The position numbers and the translations under genes are program-made. From Cohnella sp. CFH 77786 (GTDB lineage Bacteria > Bacillota > Bacilli > Paenibacillales > Paenibacillaceae), in contig NZ_WJIB01000001.1 of the NCBI RefSeq assembly GCF_019400745.1, positions 372,001-436,000 on the forward strand: a stretch of DNA of 64,000 bases. Reading direction: 5' to 3'. The notes under the pieces were generated by a model that worked only from the letters and a program-made list of their open reading frames with translations, was not told where the DNA came from and searched no databases. How positions within the stretch are numbered: position 1 is the first letter of the stretch; the number at the start of each line of letters is the position of its first letter. This document shows, piece after piece, positions 52,563 to 61,926 of the stretch.

Positions 52563-53969
52563 CTACCGTGCGTCCCCTTTCTGCAGCGCGGCTACGATTT
52601 CTTCCAGCTTCATGCCGCGCGAGCCTTTGACCAAAACGAGGTCCGCCGGTTCCGTTTCCCGCACCAGCGTGTCCATCAGTTCCCGCTTATCGGAAAAATG
52701 GCGCACCGCCCCCGGCGGGTAAGCTCCTCGGGCTTCTTCGGCGATGTGGACAGACAAGGGTCCGTATACGTAAACGTAGTCCGCCGCATCCGGGGTGACG
52801 GCACGGCCGATTTCCGCGTGATAGGCCGCTTCGTCGGGTCCGAGCTCCAGCATGTCGCCGAGCACGAGCCGTTTGTTACGGTATCCGCTCAGGCCGGACA
52901 TCAGGCCGATCGCAGCCCGGACGGACGTCGGGCTGGCGTTGTAGGCATCGTTAAGAATGACCGCGCCGTTGGCCGCGTTCGATCTTTCGACGCGCATGCC
53001 GGTCAGCCTGGCGGCGCGCAGGCCTTCGGCGATTTCGCCGCGCGTCAGCCCGAACGCCTTGCCGGCCGCGACCGCCGCGAGCGCGTTCAGCGCGTTGTGC
53101 TTGCCCGGCACGGGAATCTCGTAAGATTCCGGTTCGCCGCCGCTGCGGGTCCGGACGCTGAAGCCAGTCCGTTCCGCGGACACGCGGACGTCGGAGGCCG
53201 CATAGTCGCAGCTTTCCCCTTCCCCGTACGTGAAGACGGATACGCCGGGCGGCAGCGGCATGCGGGCCAGCTCCTCGGCAAGAAGCGGCTCGTCGCCGTT
53301 CACGATGAGGAGCCCGCCGGGCTTCAGCCCCTCCGCGATTTCCAGCTTGGCCCGCGCGATATTCCGCCGCGATCCCAGCTGGAGCAGGTGGGATTCGCCG
53401 ATGTTCGTGATCACGGCCAAGTCCGGTCGAGCCAGCCGGGTGAGCAGGGAGATCTCCCCGAAGCCGCTCATGCCCATCTCGAGCACGAACGCTTCCGTAT
53501 CGGGATTCGCGCGCAGAATCGTCAGCGGCAAACCGATTTCGTTATTGAAATTCCCTTCCGTCTTGTGGACGCGCAGACGCGTCGCAAGTACAGCAGAGAC
53601 GAGGTCCTTCGTCGTCGTTTTCCCGTTGCTTCCGGTAACGGCCGCAACTTTGGCGTTCATCGTTTCCAAGTATCCCTGCGCCAGCCGCTGAAGGGCAACC
53701 AGCGTATCGTCCACCAGCAGCAGCGGCAATCCCGGATTCGGGGGGACCGGGCGGTTCCTCTGCCAGAGGGACGCCGCCGCCCCGGCTTCCCGTGCCGCGT
53801 CTAAGTAATCGTGTCCGTCGAACCTCTCGCCGGAGAGGGGGACGAACAGCTGCCCCGGCTTCAGGCTCCGGGTGTCCGTCGAGACGCCGGCGAGCCTCGT
53901 GCCGCCGGACGCCTCGCCGTATGTCGCGCCGCACCAGCCGGCGGCTTCCTGAAGGGTTGCTTGCATCAC
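52563..53969 (-). CDS. murF: UDP-MurNAc-tripeptide:D-Ala-D-Ala ligase MurF
   Basis: Adds D-Ala-D-Ala to complete the pentapeptide. The 468-residue protein has [27 protein letters not shown] and [15 protein letters not shown] motifs of the Mur ligase family. It overlaps the murE stop by 4 nt (ATGA), showing translational coupling. Confidence 0.97.
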   Translation of the reverse strand: MMQATLQEAAGWCGATYGEASGGTRLAGVSTDTRSLKPGQLFVPLSGERFDGHDYLDAAREAGAAASLWQRNRPVPPNPGLPLLLVDDTLVALQRLAQGYLETMNAKVAAVTGSNGKTTTKDLVSAVLATRLRVHKTEGNFNNEIGLPLTILRANPDTEAFVLEMGMSGFGEISLLTRLARPDLAVITNIGESHLLQLGSRRNIARAKLEIAEGLKPGGLLIVNGDEPLLAEELARMPLPPGVSVFTYGEGESCDYAASDVRVSAERTGFSVRTRSGGEPESYEIPVPGKHNALNALAAVAAGKAFGLTRGEIAEGLRAARLTGMRVERSNAANGAVILNDAYNASPTSVRAAIGLMSGLSGYRNKRLVLGDMLELGPDEAAYHAEIGRAVTPDAADYVYVYGPLSVHIAEEARGAYPPGAVRHFSDKRELMDTLVRETEPADLVLVKGSRGMKLEEIVAALQKGDAR

Positions 53970-55453
53970 TTTGTTATGCTCCTTATGGCGTCTCTCGCCG
54001 CCAGGCGGTCATCGAAATCATAGGTGACGCCGCCGATGATTTGATAGGTTTCATGGCCTTTCCCCGCAATCAATACTACATCCCCGGGGCTTGCCATTTC
54101 AACCGCTTTTTCGATCGCCTCGCGGCGGTCGGGCAGCAGCACGTACCGGTCGGGGTCCACGTTCGCCTCCAGAAGTCCCGTCTCGATGTCTTTCAGGATG
54201 GCCATCGGGTCTTCCGTCCGGGGATTGTCGCTTGTCACGATCACCGAATCCGCGAGGGCGGCGGCGATCTTGCCCATGAGCGGACGCTTGGTGCGGTCCC
54301 GGTCCCCGCCGCAGCCGAACACGCATATGACGCGGCCGGCCGCCAGCTCCCGGACCGTGCGCAGGACGTTGTCCAAACCGTCCGGCGTGTGCGCGTAGTC
54401 GACCACGACGGCGAAGGGCTGGCCCTCGTCCACGGCCTCCACGCGCCCCGGAACGCCGGAGACCGACTCCAGGCTGGCTACGGCGGCATCCAGCGGGATC
54501 CGTTCGCACGCCGCCGCGGCGAGCGCGGCAAGGGCGTTGTACACGTTGAACTTGCCCACCATCCGGAGCCGAACCTGCCGCTCTCCGTGGATCGTCGACA
54601 AGGTGAACGACGTTCCCCGCGCCGTAACGGCGACGTCTTTCGCCCGCAAGTCGGCTTCCCGGTCGATGCCGTACGTGATCACTTCCGCTGCCGTCAGCTT
54701 GGCGAACCGGGCGGATGCGGGGTCGTCGGCGTTCAAAGCCGCGTATACCCGGTCTTCCGGGTTCGCCGCGTATTCGTTGCCCAGCCGGGAGAAGAACAGC
54801 CCCTTGGCCGCTTCATAGGCCTCCATCGTGCCGTGGTAATCCAGATGGTCCTGCGTCAAGTTCGTGAAGACGGCGGTTCGGAAACGGACCCCCTTGACCC
54901 GCCCTTGCTCCAGCGAATGGGAGGATACTTCCATGACGCACCGATCCGTCCCGGCATCCACCATGGAACGGAATATCCGCTGCAATTCCAGAACGCCGGG
55001 CGTCGTCCGCGACATCGGATGCCTGACGCCGCCGTATCGGGCCTCGATCGTTCCGATGACGCCGGCGGAGACGCCGGAATCGGACAGGATTTTCTCGATC
55101 AGGTAGGTGGTTGTCGTTTTGCCGTTGGTCCCGGTCACGCCGATCGGCCGCAGCGTGCGGGAAGGACGGCCGTGAAAGAAATCGGCCAATAACGCGAGGG
55201 CAAGCCACGGGTCCGGCACGACCAGCTGCGGCAGCGGAACGGGCAGCTCGCGCGATACGACGAGCGCGGCGGCACCCTTGCCGGCCGCTTCGCCGGCGAA
55301 TTGATGACCGTCGACGGTATGCCCGGGCAGGCAGAAGAACAGATCGCCCGGCTTCGCCTTGCGGGAATCGGTCTCCAGGTCTTGGATCTCGGCGTTCCCG
55401 TCGCCGACGATCCGGGAAATGAGCAGTTGCCTCGATAACTCGAGGAGATTCAT
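53966..55453 (-). CDS. murE: UDP-MurNAc-L-Ala-D-Glu:meso-diaminopimelate ligase MurE
   Basis: Adds the third residue of the stem peptide. The 495-residue protein has GVTGTNGKTTTTYL, NLTQDHLDYHGTMEAY and the substrate-specificity motif TSDNPRTEDP. DNPR is diagnostic of meso-DAP rather than lysine addition. It is followed by murF with a 4-nt overlap and lies 74 nt after spoVD. Confidence 0.97.
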   Translation of the reverse strand: MNLLELSRQLLISRIVGDGNAEIQDLETDSRKAKPGDLFFCLPGHTVDGHQFAGEAAGKGAAALVVSRELPVPLPQLVVPDPWLALALLADFFHGRPSRTLRPIGVTGTNGKTTTTYLIEKILSDSGVSAGVIGTIEARYGGVRHPMSRTTPGVLELQRIFRSMVDAGTDRCVMEVSSHSLEQGRVKGVRFRTAVFTNLTQDHLDYHGTMEAYEAAKGLFFSRLGNEYAANPEDRVYAALNADDPASARFAKLTAAEVITYGIDREADLRAKDVAVTARGTSFTLSTIHGERQVRLRMVGKFNVYNALAALAAAACERIPLDAAVASLESVSGVPGRVEAVDEGQPFAVVVDYAHTPDGLDNVLRTVRELAAGRVICVFGCGGDRDRTKRPLMGKIAAALADSVIVTSDNPRTEDPMAILKDIETGLLEANVDPDRYVLLPDRREAIEKAVEMASPGDVVLIAGKGHETYQIIGGVTYDFDDRLAARDAIRSITK

Positions 55454-55527
55454 GTTGCGCGGCCTCCTTCGACCCGAGTACCCCCATTATCATGCAAGCA
55501 AACCGCGGGATCAAGGGAACCGGGCGA

Positions 55528-57450
55528 TCAGTTCTCCGCGCCGAGGTAAATCCGGATGACCGAACCTCTCTCCATCCGCGTTCCCGCGACGGGAGCCTGG
55601 CGGATGACCGTGCTTCCGGAACCGGAAGCGGCGAGCTGGAAATTCATGTTCAGGTCTTCGTAGATATCGGATACGGTTTTGCCGACGAGATTCGGTACGG
55701 TCACGATCGGCGCATCTCCGTATTTATATTCCTTCTCCACCTGTTTGGTACGCGGCTTCACGCCGAGGTAGGGAAGGGCGTCCGCCAGGATGCCGCGGAC
55801 GATCGGCGCGGCGACGAGCCCGCCGAACTGGATGCCCTGCGGATCGTCCACCGCCACGTACACGATGAGCTGGGGATCGTCGGCGGGAGCGAAGCCGATA
55901 AACGATACGATATGCTCATCCGGGGAATACCTCCCTCCCACGACCTTCTGCGCGGTTCCGGTTTTCCCTCCGACCCGGTAGCCGTCCAGGAACGCGTTGC
56001 GGCCGGTCCCTTGGGCCACGACCTTCTCCAGCGCTTCCCTCACCTTCTTGGACGTCTCCGGGGAAATCACTTCCCGGACCAGCTCCGGCTGCACCTCCTC
56101 CAGCATCGCTCCCGTCTCCGGCTGGATCCACGCTTTGGCTACATGGGGCTTATACAGCTTGCCCCCGTTGATCGCCGCGGACACGGCCGTGATCTGCTGG
56201 ATCGGCGTGACCGACACGCCTTGGCCGAACGCCGTCGTCGCCAGTTCGACCGGCCCGACGCGCGACGGCTTGAAGAGGATCCCGTTTTCCTCTCCGTTCA
56301 GGTCGATGCCGGTTTTCTGTCCGAAGCCGAAGGCGTTGATGTAGGAGAACAGCTTTTCCTTCCCGAGCCTCTGCCCGAGCGCCACGAACCCCGGGTTGCA
56401 GGAATTTTCCACGACCTCCAGGAACGTCTGGCTGCCGTGCCCGCCTTTCTTCCAGCAGCGAAGCCTCGCTCCGCCGACCTCCACGGATCCCGGGTCGTAG
56501 AAATGCTCCCGCTCCAGATCCACTTTCCCCTCCTGCAGGGCCGCCGCGAGCGTGATGATCTTGAACGTCGATCCGGGCTCGTACGTCATCCAGATCGGGA
56601 GGTTCCGGTTGAAAATCTCGGAGGAGACTTCCCGGTACTTGTCGGGCTCGTAATCGGGGCGGCTCGCCATGGCCAGGATTTCCCCGTTGTTCGGGTTCAT
56701 CGCGATGGCGATCACGCTTTTGGCCTGGAATTTCAGCATCGCCTGGTCCAATTCCCGCTCGACGATCGATTGCACGGATTGGTCGAGCGTCAGTTGCAGC
56801 CGCAGGCCGTCCCTCGGCGCCGAATAGTGGTCGGTGGAGTTCGGCATTTGCCTGCCGGCGGCGTCCGTCAGGAAGGATACGCTGCCCGGCAGGCCTTTCA
56901 ATCGCTCGTCGTACCGCAGCTCCAAGCCGGTAAGTCCCTGGTTGTAGCCTCCGGTAAAGCCGAGGATGTGGGAAGCCAAGTTCTTGAACGGATAATACCG
57001 CTTGTTGTCTTCCCCGATCACGATGCCGGGCAGCCCCAGATTCCGCACCTCCTGCGCCTTTTCCAGCGTGATTTTTCGGCCGGCCGGCTTGAGGTCCACG
57101 TACATTTCGTTTTTCTTCAGCTGGGCAAGCAGCTTGCTCTCGCTCGTGCCCAGCACGGGAGCGAGCCGGCGCGCGGTCTCTTCCTTGTCTTTGATCTGGG
57201 CGGGGATCGCCCACACGGTGGGAGAGCTGATATTGTAGGCCAGACGCACGCCGTTTCGGTCGACGATTTCCCCCCGTTTGGCCTGGAAAGGAATTTCCCT
57301 TCGCCAGTTGTCTTCCGCCAGCTGCGCCAGCTCGGCACCTTTCCACAACTGAACGTAGCCTAGCCGGACGATCAGGGCGGCAAAGGCGAACACGACGAAC
57401 AGAAGCGCCCAAAATAACCGTTTGCGAACCGTAACCTGGGATATTTTCAT
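55528..57450 (-). CDS. spoVD: Class B penicillin-binding protein SpoVD
   Basis: Transpeptidase needed for spore cortex synthesis, with SpoVE. The 640-residue protein has one TM segment near 12-30, a PBP-dimer domain (GEIVDRNGVRLAY), the transpeptidase motifs EPGSTFK, NSCN and GGKTGTAQK, and one C-terminal PASTA domain (VTVPNLVGKTVSDIYEDLNM), which is characteristic of SpoVD rather than PbpB. The ribosome-binding site is AAGGGGG. The 105-bp gap upstream could hold a sigma-E promoter as in B. subtilis; none is clear. Confidence 0.95.
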   Translation of the reverse strand: MKISQVTVRKRLFWALLFVVFAFAALIVRLGYVQLWKGAELAQLAEDNWRREIPFQAKRGEIVDRNGVRLAYNISSPTVWAIPAQIKDKEETARRLAPVLGTSESKLLAQLKKNEMYVDLKPAGRKITLEKAQEVRNLGLPGIVIGEDNKRYYPFKNLASHILGFTGGYNQGLTGLELRYDERLKGLPGSVSFLTDAAGRQMPNSTDHYSAPRDGLRLQLTLDQSVQSIVERELDQAMLKFQAKSVIAIAMNPNNGEILAMASRPDYEPDKYREVSSEIFNRNLPIWMTYEPGSTFKIITLAAALQEGKVDLEREHFYDPGSVEVGGARLRCWKKGGHGSQTFLEVVENSCNPGFVALGQRLGKEKLFSYINAFGFGQKTGIDLNGEENGILFKPSRVGPVELATTAFGQGVSVTPIQQITAVSAAINGGKLYKPHVAKAWIQPETGAMLEEVQPELVREVISPETSKKVREALEKVVAQGTGRNAFLDGYRVGGKTGTAQKVVGGRYSPDEHIVSFIGFAPADDPQLIVYVAVDDPQGIQFGGLVAAPIVRGILADALPYLGVKPRTKQVEKEYKYGDAPIVTVPNLVGKTVSDIYEDLNMNFQLAASGSGSTVIRQAPVAGTRMERGSVIRIYLGAEN

Positions 57451-57555
57451 GAAAAAACCCCCTTATCCCGCCTTTCGCGACGACAAGCGCACGTCACCTT
57501 GGGACACGCGTTTGTTCATCCCTATTCAGCGTCAAGGGGGATTTAGAACAAGCCG

Positions 57556-59811
57556 TCAGCCATTCGGCGCGGAATCCGGCTTCTTCGCCTCGTCGGCCGC
57601 GGCGGCTGCGGCCGTACCGTCCGGCGGAGCAAGGGTCAGTTTGACCGTCAGCTTGCCGCCGGCGTTCACGGCTTGCTGCGAGACGACATAGCCTTCCCCG
57701 CGAACCGTGCAGCCCGCCTTGAGCAAGGAGCACAGCTCCATCGCGTCTCTCAGCGAGAGCCCCGTGAAATCCGGCACGGCTCCGATTTTGGAATCCGTCA
57801 GCAGGTAAATGGATTGCGATTTGGGCAGCACGCTTCCCGACTTGGGCAATTGCTGGACCACCTTGCCGCCTTTGCCGATGACCTGGACGCCGAAGGATCG
57901 CCTGGTGACCTCGCTCTTCGCTTGGGCCACGGCCATCCCCGTCACGTCGGGAACGCTGGCCGTCACCTCCGCGGCTTTGAGGGCGGCGGCCGCCGCTTGC
58001 TTGGCGTCCTTGTCTTGCGAATCCGGCAAGTTCGGCGCAATCCCCAGATGGCGCAGCGACTGCTCCATGATTTTCTTGAAAATCGGGGCCGCGACGGAGC
58101 TGCCTCCGGCCGTCTCGGACTGGGGCTCGTCCACGATGACGTAAAGCACGATTTTCGGATCGTCCACCGGAGCATAGCCGATGAACGAGACGACGTACTT
58201 GTCCGCGGAATATTTGCCGTCGATGACCTTCTGCGCCGTCCCCGTTTTCCCCGCGATCCGGTAGCCGGGGATATAGGCGTTTTTGCCCGTTCCGATTTTC
58301 AGGTCGCTGACGACGGACTCCAGATAGTTGCCTACTTTGCGGGACGTATCGGCGGACACGACTTGGCGGATTACCTTCGGTTCGAACACCTGCTTGTGGC
58401 CGCCGTCGGCATCCGAAACCGACTGGATCAGACGGGGCTGCATCAGCTTGCCGCCGTTGGCGACGGCCGCGACCGCGGTCACCTGCTGGATCGGCGTCAC
58501 TTGCACCCGCCCTTGTCCGAACGCGGCGGTCGCGACCTCGGACGGGATTTTATTTCGGAAGGAAATGCTGCCCGCGATTTCTCCCGGAAGCTCGATGCCC
58601 GTTTTCACCCCGAAGCCGAAATTGTCGATGTATTTGCGAAGCTTATCCGCCCCCAATTTCTCGTAGCCCAGTTTCACGAAACCGACGTTGCTGGAATGTT
58701 TCAAGCCGTCGAGGAACGTGATTTCTCCCCAGCCCTTCGTGTTCCAGTCGCGGATTGTCGCGCCCGGCACGCGGATGCTGCCGGATTTGTACGTCTCGTT
58801 CGGATCGAACAAGCCTTCCTGCACGGCCGCGGCCAAGGTGACGATTTTGAACGTCGAGCCCGGCTCGTACACCGATTGGATGGCATTGTCCTTGAAATTG
58901 GCCTGATTCTGCGAGTAATTCCAATATTGGTTCGGATCGAACGCGGGCAGGCTGGCCATCCCGAGAATATCCATCGTTTTCGGATCCGCGGCGATGGCCG
59001 TGATGCTGACCGGGTGGTACTTATCGTAGGCTTCGCGCAGCGCTTCCTCGATGTAAAATTGAATGTCGCGGTCCAGGGTGAGGGTCACGTTCTTGCCGTC
59101 TACGGCCGGCTTCATCTTGACCTCGCCGTTCGGAAGCTGCGCGCCGGTGCGGTCCTTCTCGTACTGGATAAAGCCGGGCGAACCCTTGAGCACGTCGTCC
59201 AGCTTCTTCTCGAGACCGGTGACGGCCTCGCCGTCCTTGTTCGTATATCCGAGGATGTGGGCGGCCAGCATGCCGTTCGGATAATAGCGCTTCTGCTCCT
59301 CGACGAAATAGAGGCCGACGTCATCCTTCTTCGTCAAGTCGCGGAGCTCTCCGCGGAACTTGTCCAGCCGGTCTTTGACCGATTTGTCGACCTTCCAGCC
59401 GTCCGAGCGGACCTCGACCTGATCTTTATAAGAGCCGTCAGACTTCTTGGCGCCGATCATCTCGCGAAGCTTGTCTTCCGGCGTCCCCAGCACGTTATGC
59501 AGCTTGGATACGATCCGGTCTGCGATTCTCCATTCGGGATTTTGCTTTTCCAATTGCGAGATTTTCAGCGGCCCCACCGCGATCGTATAAGCCGCGGCGT
59601 CTGCAGCCAGCACCTTGCCGTCCCGGTCCAGCAGCATCCCCCTCTCCTGGGGGATCGGCTTGCTCGTCATCCAGGTTTTGCGGGCATTCTCCGCCCACAT
59701 CGCCGAAGCGGGACCGACCTGGACCCAATAAATTCGAAAGATCAGACCGACAAAAAGGAGGGTGAAAACCCCTCCCACGAGCAACGTTCTCAGCTTGATC
59801 CGCTTGGTCAT
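57556..59811 (-). CDS. pbpB: Essential class B penicillin-binding protein 2B (FtsI)
   Basis: Division-specific transpeptidase. The 751-residue protein has a TM segment near 9-29, a PBP-dimer domain (ERGMLLDRDGKVLAAD), EPGSTFK, HSSN and AGKTGTAQK motifs and two PASTA domains (SVPDVTGMAVAQAKSE and AVPDFTGLSLRDAMEL), the architecture of PbpB in spore formers. ATG at 59811 is chosen with AGAGGT about 8 nt upstream. The C-terminus ends in an Ala-rich tail. It follows ftsL by 13 nt. Confidence 0.96.
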   Translation of the reverse strand: MTKRIKLRTLLVGGVFTLLFVGLIFRIYWVQVGPASAMWAENARKTWMTSKPIPQERGMLLDRDGKVLAADAAAYTIAVGPLKISQLEKQNPEWRIADRIVSKLHNVLGTPEDKLREMIGAKKSDGSYKDQVEVRSDGWKVDKSVKDRLDKFRGELRDLTKKDDVGLYFVEEQKRYYPNGMLAAHILGYTNKDGEAVTGLEKKLDDVLKGSPGFIQYEKDRTGAQLPNGEVKMKPAVDGKNVTLTLDRDIQFYIEEALREAYDKYHPVSITAIAADPKTMDILGMASLPAFDPNQYWNYSQNQANFKDNAIQSVYEPGSTFKIVTLAAAVQEGLFDPNETYKSGSIRVPGATIRDWNTKGWGEITFLDGLKHSSNVGFVKLGYEKLGADKLRKYIDNFGFGVKTGIELPGEIAGSISFRNKIPSEVATAAFGQGRVQVTPIQQVTAVAAVANGGKLMQPRLIQSVSDADGGHKQVFEPKVIRQVVSADTSRKVGNYLESVVSDLKIGTGKNAYIPGYRIAGKTGTAQKVIDGKYSADKYVVSFIGYAPVDDPKIVLYVIVDEPQSETAGGSSVAAPIFKKIMEQSLRHLGIAPNLPDSQDKDAKQAAAAALKAAEVTASVPDVTGMAVAQAKSEVTRRSFGVQVIGKGGKVVQQLPKSGSVLPKSQSIYLLTDSKIGAVPDFTGLSLRDAMELCSLLKAGCTVRGEGYVVSQQAVNAGGKLTVKLTLAPPDGTAAAAAADEAKKPDSAPNG

Positions 59812-59824
59812 CCGTTCTACCTCT

Positions 59825-60226
59825 TTATTTCTTCGTGTCCATGGCGACGGCGTTGCCGTTCTCGCCCACGGTGATGCCGCGGTTCGGATCCAGCTGGACA
59901 TAGCCGAGCTTCCGGGCTTCGTCTATGATTCTCTTCGGTTCGCTGAGCCGCTCGACCTCCCGCTGGAGTTCTTTCATTTGGCCGACCGTCTGTTCATAGG
60001 TACGGTTCATATCCTGAATCTGGCGGTTCATTTGATAGATTTCCGCATAGCGGTAAATAATGAGGCCCGCCACGACGGCACAGACGGCAACCGTGAAGAG
60101 GTAAAGCAGCTTTTCCCCGACCGGAAGCTGACGCCGGCGGACGATTTTCTCGGTCTGCCTGGCCGGCGGCGGCGTTTGCTGCGGCTTGCGTTCCGGACGG
60201 AGCGCCAAATTCCCGTAGTATGCCAT
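59825..60226 (-). CDS. ftsL: Cell-division protein FtsL
   Basis: A 133-residue bitopic protein with a Pro/basic cytoplasmic N-terminus, one TM segment near LLYLFTVAVCAVVAGLIIY and an extracellular coiled coil (IQDMNRTYEQTVGQMKELQR) that pairs with DivIC/DivIB. Position between rsmH and pbpB and the late RKLGYVQLDPNRGI motif confirm the assignment despite the low conservation of the family. Confidence 0.92.
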   Translation of the reverse strand: MAYYGNLALRPERKPQQTPPPARQTEKIVRRRQLPVGEKLLYLFTVAVCAVVAGLIIYRYAEIYQMNRQIQDMNRTYEQTVGQMKELQREVERLSEPKRIIDEARKLGYVQLDPNRGITVGENGNAVAMDTKK

Positions 60227-60286
60227 TTTTCGAGTTCCCCCTTTATGTTTATTCGATATCGTTTTTCACCGTTCGACAGCGATCAG

Positions 60287-61240
60287 TCAGATTTTTTCCG
60301 CGACCCGCAATTTCGCCGAGCGGGCGCGGGGATTGTCGGCCAGTTCCCGCTCGGAGGGCAGGATCGGCTTTCTCGGCGTCAGCCTGAGCCGGCCTCCCCC
60401 GCCCCCGCACACGCACAGCGGAAAATCCGGCGGGCACGTGCAGGAGGCGACCTCCGCGGCGAACATCGTCTTGCATATCCGGTCTTCCAGGGAATGAAAC
60501 GTAATGACGGACACCCTGCCTCCCGGCTTCAGCACGTCGATCGCTTCCGCGAGCGCGTCGCGGAAAGCGCCGAGCTCATCGTTAACCGCGATCCGCAGCG
60601 CCTGGAACGTCCGTTTGGCCGGATGAGGCCCGGTCCTCCTCGCAGGGGCCGGTATTGCGGATTTGATTAATTGGACGAGTTCCCCCGTCGTTTCGATCCG
60701 CGCTTTCGACCTTGCCGCCGCGATGTGCCGGGCGATGGCCCGCGCGAACTTCTCTTCTCCGTACTCCCGGAGAATGGCCGCGATTTCTTGCTCCTCCCAT
60801 TCGTTCACGATCGTTTTGGCCGTAAGCGCCTGATCGCGGTCCATTCTCATGTCCAATTCCGCGTCATGGTTGTAGCTGAAACCGCGTTCGGCCTCGTCGA
60901 GCTGGGGACTCGAAACGCCGAGATCGAACAGCACCCCGTCAACCTGGGGATTTCCGTCCCGTTCCGGCACGCCGGCCGAACGAAGCGCTTGCTTCAGGCG
61001 GCGAAAATTGCTCTTCACCAGCGTGACGGCCTCTCCGAACGGAGCCAGTCGAACCCGCGCGTTCTCGAGGGCGGCATCGTCCTGGTCGAGGGCGATCAAC
61101 CGGCCGCCGGAACCGAGCTTGGCCGCGATTTCCGCGCTATGGCCGGCCCCGCCCAGCGTGCAGTCGACGTAGATGCCGTCCGGCCGGACGTTCAAGCCGT
61201 CGACCGCTTCCTCTTTGAGTACCGTAACGTGGTGAAACAT
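60287..61240 (-). CDS. rsmH: 16S rRNA (cytosine-1402-N4)-methyltransferase RsmH
   Basis: Methylates N4 of C1402 in the ribosomal P site. The 317-residue protein starts [16 protein letters not shown], with SAM-binding [12 protein letters not shown] and [15 protein letters not shown], then [12 protein letters not shown] near the C-terminus. ATG at 61240 is chosen because the family starts here; the longer frame begins in the mraZ-rsmH gap. It lies about 114 nt after mraZ. Confidence 0.97.
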   Translation of the reverse strand: MFHHVTVLKEEAVDGLNVRPDGIYVDCTLGGAGHSAEIAAKLGSGGRLIALDQDDAALENARVRLAPFGEAVTLVKSNFRRLKQALRSAGVPERDGNPQVDGVLFDLGVSSPQLDEAERGFSYNHDAELDMRMDRDQALTAKTIVNEWEEQEIAAILREYGEEKFARAIARHIAAARSKARIETTGELVQLIKSAIPAPARRTGPHPAKRTFQALRIAVNDELGAFRDALAEAIDVLKPGGRVSVITFHSLEDRICKTMFAAEVASCTCPPDFPLCVCGGGGGRLRLTPRKPILPSERELADNPRARSAKLRVAEKI

Positions 61241-61354
61241 GCTTCTCAACTCCCCACAAAGTGAAGTTAAGCTCCGAAGTGGATTCCGATTCCTTTGCGG
61301 GGACCCCAAGAGCCTTTCGTTCTTCTTTTTCTATGCATAGAGGTTGTAAACGGA

Positions 61355-61792
61355 TTAGAAGTTGAAATCGAAATCGACCAGTTTCTCGGCGATTTCGTTG
61401 AAAGAATCCTGCGACTGCCGCGAGTATTCTTCCCATGTCGCCTTGTCCCAAATCTCCACGCGGGTGGAGACGCCGATGACGGTGCAGTCCTTCTCGAGCT
61501 TGGCGTAGTCCCGCAAATGGTTCGGCACGTTTACCCTTCCCTGCTTGTCCCACTCGCATTCGGATGCGCCGGCGAACAGCAGACGGGAAAACGCGCGGGC
61601 GTTGGCCGCCATGCTCGGCAGCGATTTGATCTTCTGCTCCAACTGGGTCCATTCGGCCCGCGGGTAAACGAACAAGCAGTTATCCAAGCCGCGGGTGATG
61701 ATGAAATCGGGGCCGAGGGCTTCCCGGAACTTGGCCGGGATAATGATTCTGCCTTTGTCGTCGATGCTGTGTTGATATTCCCCCAAAAACAT
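61355..61792 (-). CDS. mraZ: Transcriptional regulator MraZ
   Basis: First gene of the dcw cluster. The 145-residue protein has two SpoVT/AbrB-like swapped-hairpin domains (MFLGEYQHSIDDKGRIIIPA; ECEWDKQGRVNVPNHLRDYA) with the DxxGR DNA-contact motif in each. It forms ring oligomers that bind direct repeats upstream of its own gene and control the dcw operon. Four such repeats lie directly upstream. Confidence 0.97.
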   Translation of the reverse strand: MFLGEYQHSIDDKGRIIIPAKFREALGPDFIITRGLDNCLFVYPRAEWTQLEQKIKSLPSMAANARAFSRLLFAGASECEWDKQGRVNVPNHLRDYAKLEKDCTVIGVSTRVEIWDKATWEEYSRQSQDSFNEIAEKLVDFDFNF

Positions 61793-61804
61793 ACGCCCTC
61801 ACCC

Positions 61805-61839
61805 CCCATTCATCACCACTTTCCACCACAATAAACCAC
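61805..61839 (-). promoter_or_regulatory. MraZ operator: four boxes at 10-bp spacing
   Basis: On the minus strand GTGG occurs at 61839-61836, 61829-61826 and 61819-61816, and ATGGG at 61809-61805, so box starts are exactly 10 bp apart. MraZ is known to bind TGG-type boxes repeated with this period. The array ends about 13 nt before the mraZ start codon, so binding would block its own operon. Confidence 0.8.
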
Positions 61840-61861
61840 TTAGCTTGAATAATTCGCCCCA

Positions 61862-61893
61862 TAAAATAAAAATCCTGCTTCGGCAGCAGGATT
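61862..61893 (-). terminator. Terminator after the DUF4349 gene
   Basis: On the minus strand AATCCTGC (61893-61886) pairs with GCAGGATT (61878-61871) around a 7-nt loop and is followed by TTTATTTT. It separates the lipoprotein gene from the mraZ operon. Confidence 0.88.
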
Positions 61894-61926
61894 TGAAAAA
61901 TTTTAATTTTAGGCGGTAAAGGAAGC

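Noticed and set aside
55492..59874. Very long plus-strand open frames (623 and 733 codons) opposite spoVD and pbpB
   Set aside because: They are antisense shadows caused by high GC at third positions. The minus-strand frames encode recognisable PBPs with all motifs.
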